Shown here in pieces: positions 42,085-52,150 of a DNA stretch of 64,000 bases. Made by a program: the position numbers and the translations under genes. The notes under the pieces are model-generated. The model saw nothing but the letters and a program-made list of their open reading frames with translations. It searched no databases and was not told the origin of the DNA. Every line of letters starts with the position of its first letter. Within the stretch, counting starts at the first letter, position 1. The stretch spans positions 91,290,421 to 91,354,420 of the forward strand of contig CM062820.1 in NCBI GenBank assembly GCA_031772625.1, read 5' to 3'. This DNA is from Pinus tabuliformis (lineage: Eukaryota > Streptophyta > Pinopsida > Pinales > Pinaceae).

Positions 42085-45000
42085 AAGATTGGTTATGTGA
42101 TTTTGCCGAAGACTATCTTAACAATGATAACTCTTTGTGAGATATTTTAACTTTTTTCTTATTAGCACAATATTATCTTGATATCATTAGTGTGTGTATT
42201 TATTACTTCATCAAATAGTTACGAAAATACAAGACACAATAACACAAGATGTTGGCTTTCTTCCAAGGCCAAAACCTCTCCCTCTTGGAGAGGAAAACCC
42301 GCACACAATTCTTCTTATAGATATTATGATTGATGAATACCAAGACCTTGACCCTTGACCTCCTAGGCCACTCCAAGACTAAGACATAAATCATTTTCTT
42401 ACTGTGGAGATCACCATCATCATTATTGATGCTTCACTGAGATCATCATCATAGTACCACAAAGATTCTTGCAGTTGCACCATTGCTTGTACTTCCACCT
42501 AGATCATTGTTTCATCACCATATCAACAAGGTATTTTATACTTGCATGTGAGCTCCACCGAGATAGTGATCATGACTGAGACCATCATTGCTACTTGTCT
42601 AATATCTTGATTGAGTTTAGAATGATGGAATGTATTACTGAGATCACTGGTAATTATGCCAATACTGTAATGACATCTAGACAGTAGGCTGAGAAAAAGA
42701 GTGTCACTTTAGGACCCTTCCATTCACAAGTATGTCGAGACTGTTATGTTGCTATGGTGATGACTGTGAGACTGTAAGGAGGCCGAAAATATAGTGGGCT
42801 GACTTCCGAAATACATACTGTAACAACCCTTCAAAACATCAAAGGTATCCGAGATTCCTCACTATAATCATCCCTGATATTTCTGAGACATCTAGATCCT
42901 GTACCTCTTGTACTTCCTGCACTTATCCGAAGTTCAGAGAGAATTTGAAATTATGTGTTTCCTATGGTGACTTTAGCCGCCTATTTATAGTAGTTAGGCT
43001 CCCATATTTAGTCGACATGTCAATGTGAACCAATGTGTCTCTTTTATTGAGCCGACATGACATTTATATATGCTTTGAGGCTGACATGATTGTCTTCTTC
43101 ATCGTTTAGCTTGCAAACTTCTTCTTGCAATTGTCTTGGAGGATTGTGCTTGTCTTGGAGGGCTTTTTAGACTAGTATACATTTACACATATGCTCAAGA
43201 AGAGATCCTTATACATAACTTTGACTCTTTCAATTTCCTAGACCTACGAGATGAGAAAGAAAATCATTCTTATAGTTTACAAAAATAATACTTATTTTTC
43301 TTGACAAGTGCAAAGATCAATTACATTTGTAAATATCGAACCTAGTTACACTTTCTTCAACAAGAATGACATGTGTGAAACTTCTGATGCAAATCCTAAT
43401 TCATTCTTTGTTGATCTGAAAATAGCGGAAGAAGATCGCTCTATGACACTTGGCAGAATTAAATGGGTCTTTAGGACAACAACTTAATTCATCTGTGAAA
43501 TTTAACCATAAAGGACACAACACATATAATCATGCAACATTAAGAAGAATGACATTGAGGTTGATGACAGAGTTCACCCCTCCTGGGCTATGTTTCCAGG
43601 CCCTACTCAAAAGGCTAGGCCGCTCATATTTTAGTAGAAAAGAAGAGGTACATTAAATTGTTGTTTACAATTGCGGTTATTTCCCTAGTATGGAAATTCT
43701 CTCCTACAGAGAACTCTCGCAATATAATTTGACAATCTACACTCGACGTGTCATCTACAGCAAAACATAGAGTCCCTAGCAATGACTCTAAACCTCAACT
43801 GAAATTGATCATTCAAGCATCTACAATACATTAATCAATTACCTATCTCAACTTGACTAGTAGAGGCACAGGTCATGTACCTCCTTCTGAACTGACGAAC
43901 AAGTTCTGTCGATGAGTCTGGAGCGTGCCAAAACCCCCATTTCGGCTCTTCAAGTGCCCAATTCGGCTTCCGTATGCCTTCGGAAAGTCAAAAAACTAAC
44001 TTGACTCAAGAATTGGCTCACACCATCAACTTCGGGTTGTGCTCCTCACAACTCCCTTCTCATTCTGATGGCACAATTGCTAAACTCCTTCTAGCTCACA
44101 AAGCTAGTCTTCAATTCCACTCTGGGCTTCACTTGCCATTGACTTTGAATGGCTTCGAAAGGCTTGGAATGGCTTCAACTGGGTTGTCTTGCCTTCGAGT
44201 TGCTTCCCTTTTATTTGGTGCTAGGACCTCCTTTTAAATCACTTCACAATGTTAAGATTGGAGTTTTTGTTACAATAATATAACAACATTACATCTTTGG
44301 CTATTCGAATTAAATCGAATGCCATACATTAAACTCTAACTTTAGACATTGGTGTTAACAAACATGAAGTTAGCGCATTTTGTTTTAATATGGTATAACC
44401 ATATAATACATAGGGTATACAAAGATTGGACCGAATACTATATACCCCTGCGCCTTGGTGTGATGTCATAACCAAGTATTAAACCAACTTCATTAATAGT
44501 TAGACGGTTAACTAATCCTCCATGCGCCATCAGAGCTAGGGTGTAGTTATAACCAATGTCAACTATATCGTGACATTTGTGATGGCATGTGCGTAGTTGT
44601 ATTTTGGTGGTTTCATGGCGGTGACCTAGTCCCCAACGGTCACGTCCCAACACAATATTTGACCCGTGACATTTAGCAATGCTAACCTATGCCGCATAAC
44701 CAATCATACATATCGTTATGTTAACCTAGCGGTGATAGCCCTGTGGCGGGTGGTGAAGCTCCGTGTGATCCAGGTGGATCTTCACACACTATGGCATGGG
44801 AAAAGCTCAATATTCAAAGTGGTAGAAAGGCAATTATCTTGACATCAGATCGAAGTGCTCGTCGCCCTGATTCCAACAGTGCGAACGACACTCCAATCTG
44901 AGTCTGAATGAAGGAGATAGAAGCAGTCAAAGTTCTAGGTAGACTTGCAGGAAACAGAGGAAAATGAAAGTCCAAGGATGCTCCTAGAAATAGTCTTGTT

Positions 45001-45179
45001 GCGTAGATCTTTTCATTCTGAATCTACTGCAACTTGAATGGGCTAAAATGGACTTCGGATGATGAAGTTATCACAAAAAGAGGTTGTCTTTGTTCCTTTG
45101 AAAAAGGAGGCATTTCCTCTAAAAATAGGCTTAAAGGCTTTTAAAGGAAAATCGTAATCAAAGGAGTTCAAAGGGCGGA

Positions 45180-45420
45180 CTTAAGGTCGGGCAGACGGAA
45201 CCCCCGATCAGCGATCTCCGACTAATCGCAATCGGGGGGCAGGCTATGTGTGATATCAGGACTTAAGGTAGGCAACATGCGATATCGGCATCGGCAATCG
45301 GCGTCGGCGTATGCCATATGGAAGAACCTTGGGCCGTAGCGATTGCGATATGCTGATAGCGATACGCCGATATCGGCGATCAGCGATCGAGCGATTGGCG
45401 GATCCCTGATATAAAGGGCC
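45180..45420 (+). other. CpG-rich, GATATCGGC/GCGATC-type repeat tract in the LTR
   Basis: Dense short self-complementary words (GCGATATCGGC, GGCGATC, GCGATACGCCGATATCGG) in otherwise AT-rich DNA. A similar tract lies at the same place in the 3' LTR (48870-49090), upstream of the conserved TATAAAA. Confidence 0.7.
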
Positions 45421-45678
45421 ATTGACAACGCGATATGCAATTTGCGATAAAGGGCCAAACCCAATGGGTTTATAGACCCGATTTGATAAAATTTGAAGTC
45501 TGGGTTTTCGATTTTTCTAGTGTTTGCGGTGTATTGTTGTATTAACGAAAAAGGGCCTATTTTAGGGGTTTGTTGCATAGAAAGGTCGGACGGTCGACCC
45601 GTCGATCCTTTCGTTAGAACGGCTTCCATTTTAGACAAACTGACCTCCGATTACAGCGGCCTGGTAACAAAGAAATTT

Positions 45679-45685
45679 TATAAAA
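45679..45685 (+). promoter_or_regulatory. TATA box of the GP-A LTR promoter
   Basis: TATAAAACCCAATGAA follows the CpG-rich tract; the same TATAAAACCCAATGAA occurs in the 3' LTR near 49353. Likely RNA polymerase II promoter. Confidence 0.6.
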
Positions 45686-46150
45686 CCCAATGAACGCAGA
45701 AAGTGAAAGGAGAGAGGAATTTGCATGCAGTTCGAGGCAAAAGCTTGCAAGAGGGGGGAAAGTCCATTTTGTCCAGATTTGACAAATTTTATATGGTTTT
45801 AGCCCTTCTCGACACCACAAACGCCATGGCACTATCCATTTCTCCATCTGAGTTCTCCATTTCTCAGCCATTTTTCCAGAATGGAGGTATAAGATTCCTT
45901 TGTTGTAGTTGATGATTGTATTCTTCTTTTTCATGCCATTTAATGAATGAAGGCCTCCCCATTGATCGAGCAGGGCCCGGAGACGTAGTCCAAGTTGGAT
46001 GAACTCTGTTATCAAGTCTTTTTGTCTTCTTATCATGCTTTATGTGTTTCTTCTTCTTCTCTCATGTGCACATTATATTTCTATGGTTAAGCTGCAATTT
46101 CTACATGTGATTATTTAATACATCTATAAGGAAAAGATTCCTCGATCAAG

Positions 46151-46165
46151 TGGTATCAGAGCAGG
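46151..46165 (+). promoter_or_regulatory. GP-A primer binding site
   Basis: TGGTATCAGAGCAGG, two bases after the 5' LTR end; initiator-Met tRNA type. Confidence 0.93.
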
Positions 46166-46280
46166 TCTTTTTAGATGTGAATTTCATGTCTGTATGCTAA
46201 CAAGAAACAGGCTCTGAAGAGGCGAAGGGAAACTAGAATCTTTCGATCCCGAAGTGGGGCGTGCACATCAAAGGAGAAAC

Positions 46281-48130
46281 ATGGCAGATGATGAGGCTCA
46301 TTATGAAGAGGAAGTAAACTTCCGCAAGACTTTATATAAAATGGTAGATCATGTTGAGAAGTTGTTCTCAAGACTTGAAAAACTTGAAAGTGCAGAGAAA
46401 AAACTCCAGAAGAGCGAGGTTCAGTGCATAGAGATGATGGAGGAGATCCACCTCCTTCTCCTTCCACGAGTGAAAGTTCTTCTTCCTCCCATCACCATCA
46501 TCATAGGAATTCAAGGGATGCACACAAGAAACCTTTCTTTCAATTAGATGTCAAATTTGATCTTCCCATGTTTAATGGTGAAAGTAATGCAGAAAAGTTT
46601 AGCAATTGGATTAGGCAGATTGAGATATACTGTAGGATTCAACAGATCGTGGAGGATGAGGCAAAGATCCAGCTGGCCTCTCTACGGTTGAGCAGCACCA
46701 CTCTCGTCTGGTGGGAGAGCAGATTGCAAAGCAGTAAGAATGTGGGTAACCTTCTTTCCTCATGGCCTGATTTCATTTCTGTGTTAAAGGAACAATTTTA
46801 TCCCTTGGGTTACAAGCAGAAAGCATTAATGAATTGGCAGTATTTAAGGCAAGGCAAAGGTCAAGATGTTCAAAGTTTTACAGAGGAGTTTAGAAAGCAA
46901 GCACTTAATTTGGGTATTGCACTTGATACACCTGAAGTAGTAACTAAGTATATTGGATCATTACATAGTTACATTAGGCATTCATTATTATTGTTTGAAC
47001 CTACTACCATTGACTCGGCCAGTGTAAAGGCCATTCATCTGGAAAACAAGGGAACACATGGACAAGATGACCACTCAAAGAGAACCGCGACAGCCAAGAG
47101 AAGGGGAGCAAAGCCCTCTTGCACACATTGTGAGAAAGAGGGGCATGACGAAGAGAATTGCTGGAAGCTGCACCCTGAGCTGAGACCTGAGAGGAATGAC
47201 AGAAAGGGGAAGCAGAAGGTCGTCGCCACCGTGCAGCAAAGCCCAGATTCCGAGTCAGAGGAAGACGAGAAGGTCATAGCTACAGGATTTGCATGGGGTA
47301 GGCCCATTGACTTGGGGTCTGACTCCGGCGACGAGACGAAGTTTGCAGCCTTTGGGATCGCGGCAGGAGGACCCATAGATTTGGGGTCTGATTCCGGCAA
47401 TGAATCAAGGATTTCAACTGACATAACGAAAAGGGCACTCTCCACAGCAGGACGCCAAGAACTTGAGGAGATCAACCACCGCATCCAAGCAGAGAATGTT
47501 GAGCTAAGGAGGCTTCTACAGGAGGCAAGGGACGAAAACCAAATATTACTACGCCAATTGCAAGCCAAGGATGAGGCCTTGGAAAAGCTACAACATAGCC
47601 ATCTGGAGGTAAAAAGTGATTCTCCGATTTCATATGATTTTCACGATGATGAATTTGTTGCTTTTGAAAAACATACTACAGGGATTGGATCCAAACTAAT
47701 GAAGGAAATGGGATATCAAGGAAAGGGCCCCAGGATCAAAGGCCAAGGCGTCATAAACCCCATCAAAGTCAAGGAATTGCCACACCATGCAAGACTCGGA
47801 TACACCAAAAAGGAGCTGGGGGAAAACTCCAATATAGCCAATAACCAACCAACGACAGGCGACGAAATTCCTTCCTCACAGTCCAGCGATAGCGAAGGCT
47901 CCATGAACACTTATCGAAGGAACACCAGGGGAAAGCGCCCCAAGGCAGCCCCGAAAGTCTGGAGGAGAAAGAATCATTGTAGTCATGGCAACCAAGAGGG
48001 GCACCAACAAACCTCGTGTCCGATACTCCACGCTCTGGAAACATCGCTAGAGGAGCCGAAAGGTGAACATGTTCAACAGATAAATCCACCCCATTCACGG
48101 TGGTCTGCTTTATTAAGTTGGTTTTTTTAG
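46281..48130 (+). pseudogene. GP-A gag with coiled coils, zinc knuckle and G-patch-like domain (one frameshift)
   Basis: ATG at 46281 opens MADDEAHYEEEVNFRKTLYK, a short coiled coil. Near 46424-46430 the frame shifts by one and the long ORF (568 codons to 48130) continues. In that ORF: a Ser/His-rich linker; a retrotransposon capsid domain at about 42-205 (FDLPMFNGESNAEKFSNWIR, LVWWESRLQ, FYPLGYKQKALMNWQYLRQG); a CCHC knuckle CTHCEKEGHDEENC at 233; two GRPIDLGSDSG-type acidic repeats; a coiled coil at about 345-395; a G-patch-like segment at about 418-451 (TGIGSKLMKEMGYQGKGPRI, NPIKVK); and a degenerate second knuckle (CSHGNQEGHQQTSC). It should build particles and bind RNA. A G-patch is not a usual plant gag domain; betaretroviruses carry one next to protease. 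Confidence 0.85.
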
Positions 48131-48452
48131 GGGTAGTAGCTTGTTATGGCCACCATTGTAAATCATACGTTGCAAGTAAATGTAAAAATGATGGTGTGTT
48201 TCCCATCAGTTAAAAGATGCAATGATCATATTTTGGCCTTTCCTTATTAGTATTTGAGGCATTAATTACTTTTTATGTAATCCTTAGCCAATGAGTGTGT
48301 TCTATGAACTCTTGGCAAGGAGGGGTTGTTGAGTCATGTGTGGTGTGCATGATTGCAAGAATGTACCAGTTTCACGTGCAGGTGATTGAAAGTGTGGATT
48401 GAGACAGCGTGCTAATGCTTTTGGGGTCCAAAAGCTCTTTAGTCGGGAGGAT
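48131..48452 (+). other. GP-A 3' non-coding region and polypurine tract
   Basis: No pol domain follows gag. AAGGAGGGG near 48317 and AGTCGGGAGGAT at 48441-48452 are purine-rich; the second abuts the 3' LTR and is the likely primer. Confidence 0.75.
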
Positions 48453-49823
48453 TAATCCAGGTGAATCTTTAGACACTATGGCATGGGAAAAGCTCAAAAT
48501 TCAAAGTGGCAGAAAGGCAATTATCTTGAAATCAGATCGAAGTTCTCGTCGCCCTGATTCCAATGGTGCAAATGGCACTCCAATCCGAGTCTGAATGAAG
48601 GAGATAGAAGCAGTCAAAGTTCTGGGTAGACTTGCAGGAAACAGAGGAAAATGAAAGTCCAAGGATGCTCCTGGAAATAGTCCTATTGCGTAGATATTTT
48701 CATTCTGAATCTACTGCAACCTGAATGGGCTAAAATGGACTTCGGATGATAAAGTTATCGTGAAAAGAGTTTGTCTTTGTTCCTTTGAAAAATGAGGCAT
48801 TTCCTCTAAAAATAGGCTTAAAGGCTTCTAAAGGAAAATCGCAATCAGATGAGTCCAAAGGGCGGACTTAAGGCCGGGCAGATGGAACCCCTGATCAGCA
48901 ATCTCTGACTAATCGCAATCGAGGGCAGGCTATGTGCGATATCGGGACTTAAGGTAGGCGACATGCGATATCGACGTCGGCGTATGCCATATGGAAGAAC
49001 CCTGGGTCGTAGCAATTGTGATATGCCGACAGCGATACGTCGATATCGACGATATCGGCGATCGGTACATCGGCAGATCCCCGATATAAAAGGCCACTGA
49101 CAGCGCGATATGTGATTTGCGTAAAGGGTCGGACCCGATGGGTTTATAGACCCGATTTGATAAACTTTGAAGTCCGTGTTTTCGATTTTTCTAGTGTTTT
49201 TCGTGTATTGTTGTATTAACGAAAAAAGGGCCTATTTTCGGGGTTTGTTGCATAGAAAGGTCGGACGGTCGGCCCGCCGATCCTTTCATTAGAACGGCTT
49301 CCATTTTAAACAAACCGACCTCCGATTGCAGCGGCCTGGTAACAAAGAAATATTATAAAACCCAATGAATGCAAAAAGTGAAAGGAGAGAGGAATTTGCA
49401 CGCAGTTCAAGGCAAAAGCTTGCAAGAGGGAGGAAAGTCCATTTTGTCCATATTTGACAAATTTTGTATGGTTTCAGCCCTTATCGACGCCACGAATGCC
49501 ATGGCGCTATCCATTTCTCCATCTGAGTTCTCCATTTCTCAGCCATTTTTCCATAATGGAGGTATAAGACTCCTTTGTTGTAGTTGATGATTGTATTCTT
49601 CTTTTTCATGCCATTTAATGAATGAAGGCCTCCCCATTGATCGAGTAGGGCCCGAAGACGTAGTCCAAGTTGGATGAACTCCGTTATCAAGTCTTGTTGT
49701 CTTCTTCTCATGCTTTATGTGTTTCTTCTTCTTCTCTCATGTGCACATTAGATTTCTATGGTTAAGCTGCAATTTCTACATGTGATTCTTTAATACATCT
49801 ATAAGCAAAAGATTCCTAGATCA
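48453..49823 (+). repeat. GP-A 3' LTR
   Basis: TAATCCAGGTGAATC (first TG mutated to TA) to CTAGATCA. Aligned with 44766-46148 over its length with moderate divergence. Confidence 0.9.
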
Positions 49824-50831
49824 TCGTGTCACAAACCGTGGCACATACAGGTGGCATAAACAAACCCTTGCCGAGTTTGGGTAGCTCGGATACTCCGTGT
49901 TCCAGCAGTTAAGTAATGATACACTCGACGTTCTAAAGAACCACATAACCGTGGCAATGAACTATTCACCCTGTGGCATAGTTACATAACCATACTCCAT
50001 GCCATAACCTCCGCACAGTCTCGTGGCATGTGACGTGGACACTCCGGTGCTAACAGTTGACCACCGTGGCAGATTTCCACTCGGCGCTTTTGTTTGGATG
50101 GTTGCATAAACTCCGGCGGCTTACCATAACTCCACATTGCAAATTGTATATGGTATATAATGTTTTAATTAAAGTTTTCAACTTTGTTGGTAATATGGCA
50201 TATACCTTGGTTGTAATTAAAACTCCGCACCATATGTTTAAACATATGCGCCCACCATTGCAAGTGAACCATAGTTGACATGTTGGCAATGCGTTGTAAG
50301 ATAGTGTTGGGAGTTGTGAGTTCGAATCTCTTGGAACCCTCCAATTGATAATAAAAAAAAATTCAAAGGCTACAGAGAGGCCACGTGGTAGCCATTCATT
50401 GGCCCACGTGGCGATATTTTGTTGGTTCAATTAAAATAAATCAGCCAATCATAATCATAGCAAATCAACAAACCAGAATGAGCCACCTGGTGGAATCCGG
50501 GCACACCACAATGTAAACTGGAACCTTGAGCTTGACCAACACCTGCCTTTGAATTTGACCTGCGGTGACTTTGATCTATGGTTACTTTGACTTTTCACCT
50601 GTTTAGAGGCAAACTTCAATAGGTGTTCCTCCCTCATATGGAGGTCAAATGTGAAACCAGATATACCACCAGAATCAGCGCATCGAGCTCTTCGACTTGG
50701 CGCTAATTTTGCAAGAATTTGTCACGGTAAACTTCTACACATGTCGAGAAATTTTTTCTACCTATGACCATCTTGGTCTTCAAACATATAGCAAACTTCG
50801 ACTGGACTTTAACAAGATCCATCCTGGATCA

Positions 50832-52134
50832 TACCTCCCAACAAAAAGGACTTTTGGACCTCCAAAAGTTTATTACAAACATGAATTTATTACATTCAAG
50901 CATCAGTATAAAAACCATTTAGACCCTATTTACAGACTCAACTAGGCCTACTGATGTGATGACAATTCATAGACACTCTATTACACATATGGCATAAAAT
51001 CTGCCCAGTTCCAAGTAGGAGACTTCTCTAGAGACTTACATTTTTCTTCCCCAGTTTGATTTTCTTCCCCTTGTCCTGTTGGTGCCGGTGTCGATTCTCA
51101 TGGCAACATTGGACATGTGCTCTTCGAATGTCCTCTCAGCTTGCATTGTAGACAAACTCTTTCTTCGGAGTTTGTTCTAGTCGTCTTTTTGCTGGATTTT
51201 TCTGAGCTCTATTTTGATGATGTTGAGTCTTTGTCTGACTGAAGCAAAGTCTTCCAAAGATGTTTCTTCACTTGTAGTGCTACATCATCTTTCTGTGGCC
51301 TACTCCTTGTAGCACCCATCTTTTTTTTGAAAACCTTCTGCTTCCAGCATTCCTCTACACAATGCGTGTTACTCCCACAAAAGGTACATGGATAAATCCT
51401 TTTAATGACTTTTGACATAAAGTTTCAATTGTAAGACTCAACTTCCGAATCACTCCTAGAATGATTCCTCTACTTATATTTTCACTCTTGAATCTTCTTT
51501 AGCATGAGCTCAGGATGTAAGGACCAACACCGGTCTGTGATGTGACCTCTTTTTCCGCAGTAGTCACATGTCGATTGGTCATATCCCAATCCTTTGTATT
51601 TAGGCCTTTCCTGCACTGATATTGGTTGGAGTCTACCTTGGTCATACTTGTCGAAGCCTTGTCCTTGCTGATATCCCATCTTTATTCATTAGTGTCATAC
51701 CCATTCCTTTGGTATGCTTCTCAAACATTCCAATCTTAGGATCGCTGGAAGACTCTATTTCTAAAATAGTTTTCTGAGATGATGGTACATAAGGAAATTC
51801 CTCTGAAGGTGAGGAAAAAGTACCAATGGCTTCTTCCACTGATTTCACTTTTGGAGTGGTAGATAGAGATGAACTTTCTTCATCTTCCTGATGAAGTGGA
51901 GGTACTTCATTCTCTCCTGTAATGGATGGACTTCGAATTGAAGGACTACTCCTCTTTCGATTCTTCTGCAAGGCTTCAATCTTCGCTTGCAGTTTTTGTT
52001 TGTCTTCCTGCAAAGCTTGCACCATGCATCACAATGCAACGTTCTCCTGTTGATATTGCTGGTTGAACTCTTCTAGTTCTTGCAATCAAATTTGCCTCGA
52101 GCTTTTACCCATTATTGCACTTTGGTGATTACCT
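50832..52134 (-). pseudogene. GP-B interior: coiled coil, G-patch-like and two zinc knuckles, no capsid
   Basis: Reading right to left: a short start region near 52110 (QELEEFNQQYQQENVAL, broken by stops); a coiled coil MVQALQEDKQKLQAKIEALQ at 52025; a Ser/Glu-rich linker; FEKHTKGMGMTLMNK near 51700, which shifts frame into GYQQGQGFDKYDQGRLQPIS, together a G-patch-like module; CDYCGKRGHITDRC near 51560; a stop near 51480; then CTFCGSNTHCVEEC near 51380 and a basic tail to 51209. Order and motifs parallel the C-terminal half of GP-A gag (FEKHTTGIGSKLMKEMGYQG, WxLHPEL after the knuckle). No capsid domain remains. A purine tract (minus TGGGAGGTA, 50832-50840) bounds the left end. Confidence 0.75.
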
Positions 52135-52146
52135 GCTCTGATACAA
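52135..52146 (-). promoter_or_regulatory. GP-B primer binding site (one mismatch)
   Basis: Minus strand TTGTATCAGAGC against the consensus TGGTATCAGAGC, four bases from the LTR end at 52151. Confidence 0.75.
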
Positions 52147-52150
52147 AAAA

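Larger units (their letters stand above)
38233..42094 (+). mobile_element. Penelope-like element (EN+ PLE), 5'-truncated
   Basis: 3.86-kb insertion in the LARD 5' LTR, flanked by ATGTG on both sides (longer imperfect match GTTAATGTG/GTTATGTG). Contains one long ORF encoding a Penelope-type RT with a C-terminal GIY-YIG endonuclease, a 0.9-kb AT-rich 3' region with internal repeats, and a hammerhead-like motif ending 10 bp before its 3' junction. The frame is open right up to the 5' junction with no ATG of its own there, and I see no second hammerhead at the left end, so the copy is probably 5'-truncated. Among seed plants such elements are known mainly from conifers. Confidence 0.9.
33734..43362 (-). 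mobile_element. LARD-like non-coding LTR element with perfect TSD
   Basis: Minus-strand element with LTRs ending TGTTGAAG...CTTCAACA, a PBS TGGTATCAGAGC beside the 5' LTR, and a GAGGGAG purine tract beside the 3' LTR. AGAAT occurs exactly on both sides (33729-33733 and 43363-43367). The 3.2-kb interior shows no gag or pol motif on either strand, so it must rely on proteins from other elements. The 5' LTR is split by a Penelope-like element. It inserted just downstream of the older Copia's purine tract. Confidence 0.93.
38199..43362 (-). repeat. LARD 5' LTR, split by a Penelope-like element
   Basis: Two halves: 38199-38232 (TGTTGAAGAATCTAGGGC to TTAATGTG) and 42095-43362 (ATGTGATTTT to CTTTCTTCAACA). 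Joined, they match 33734-35010 apart from substitutions and an extra stretch of about 13 bp near 42103. The word ATGTG borders the insertion on both sides. Confidence 0.9.
44766..46148 (+). repeat. GP-A 5' LTR
   Basis: TGATCCAGGTGGATC to CTCGATCA. Contains a CpG-rich GATATCGGC tract (45180-45420) and a TATAAAA box at 45679-45685 that is kept in the 3' LTR. Confidence 0.9.
44766..49823 (+). mobile_element. GP-A, gag-only LTR element with a G-patch domain
   Basis: Plus-strand element inserted in the GP-B 3' LTR: LTRs 44766-46148 and 48453-49823 (TGATC...GATCA ends), PBS TGGTATCAGAGCAGG, one gag-type ORF, and a purine tract CGGGAGGAT against the 3' LTR. Flanks CCGTG (44761-44765) and TCGTG (49824-49828) form a 5-bp target duplication with one mismatch; the uninterrupted GP-B LTR confirms the empty site. 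No protease, integrase or RT, so it is of the TR-GAG type and depends on another element's pol. Confidence 0.9.
43412..50831 (-). repeat. GP-B 3' LTR, split by GP-A
   Basis: Halves 43412-44765 and 49829-50831 align end to end with the uninterrupted LTR 52151-54515. Example anchors are GGAAGAAGATCGCTCT at the start, TCTCGTGGCATGTGACGTGG in the middle, and CTTTAACAAGATCCATCCT at the end. Confidence 0.9.

Noticed and set aside
50290..50355. GAGTTCGAATCTC with a following A-run in the GP-B LTR, possible SINE or tRNA (also near 54020)
   Set aside because: The T-stem does not pair well, no convincing A box exists, and the sequence is simply part of both GP-B LTRs. The A-run is absent from the other copy.
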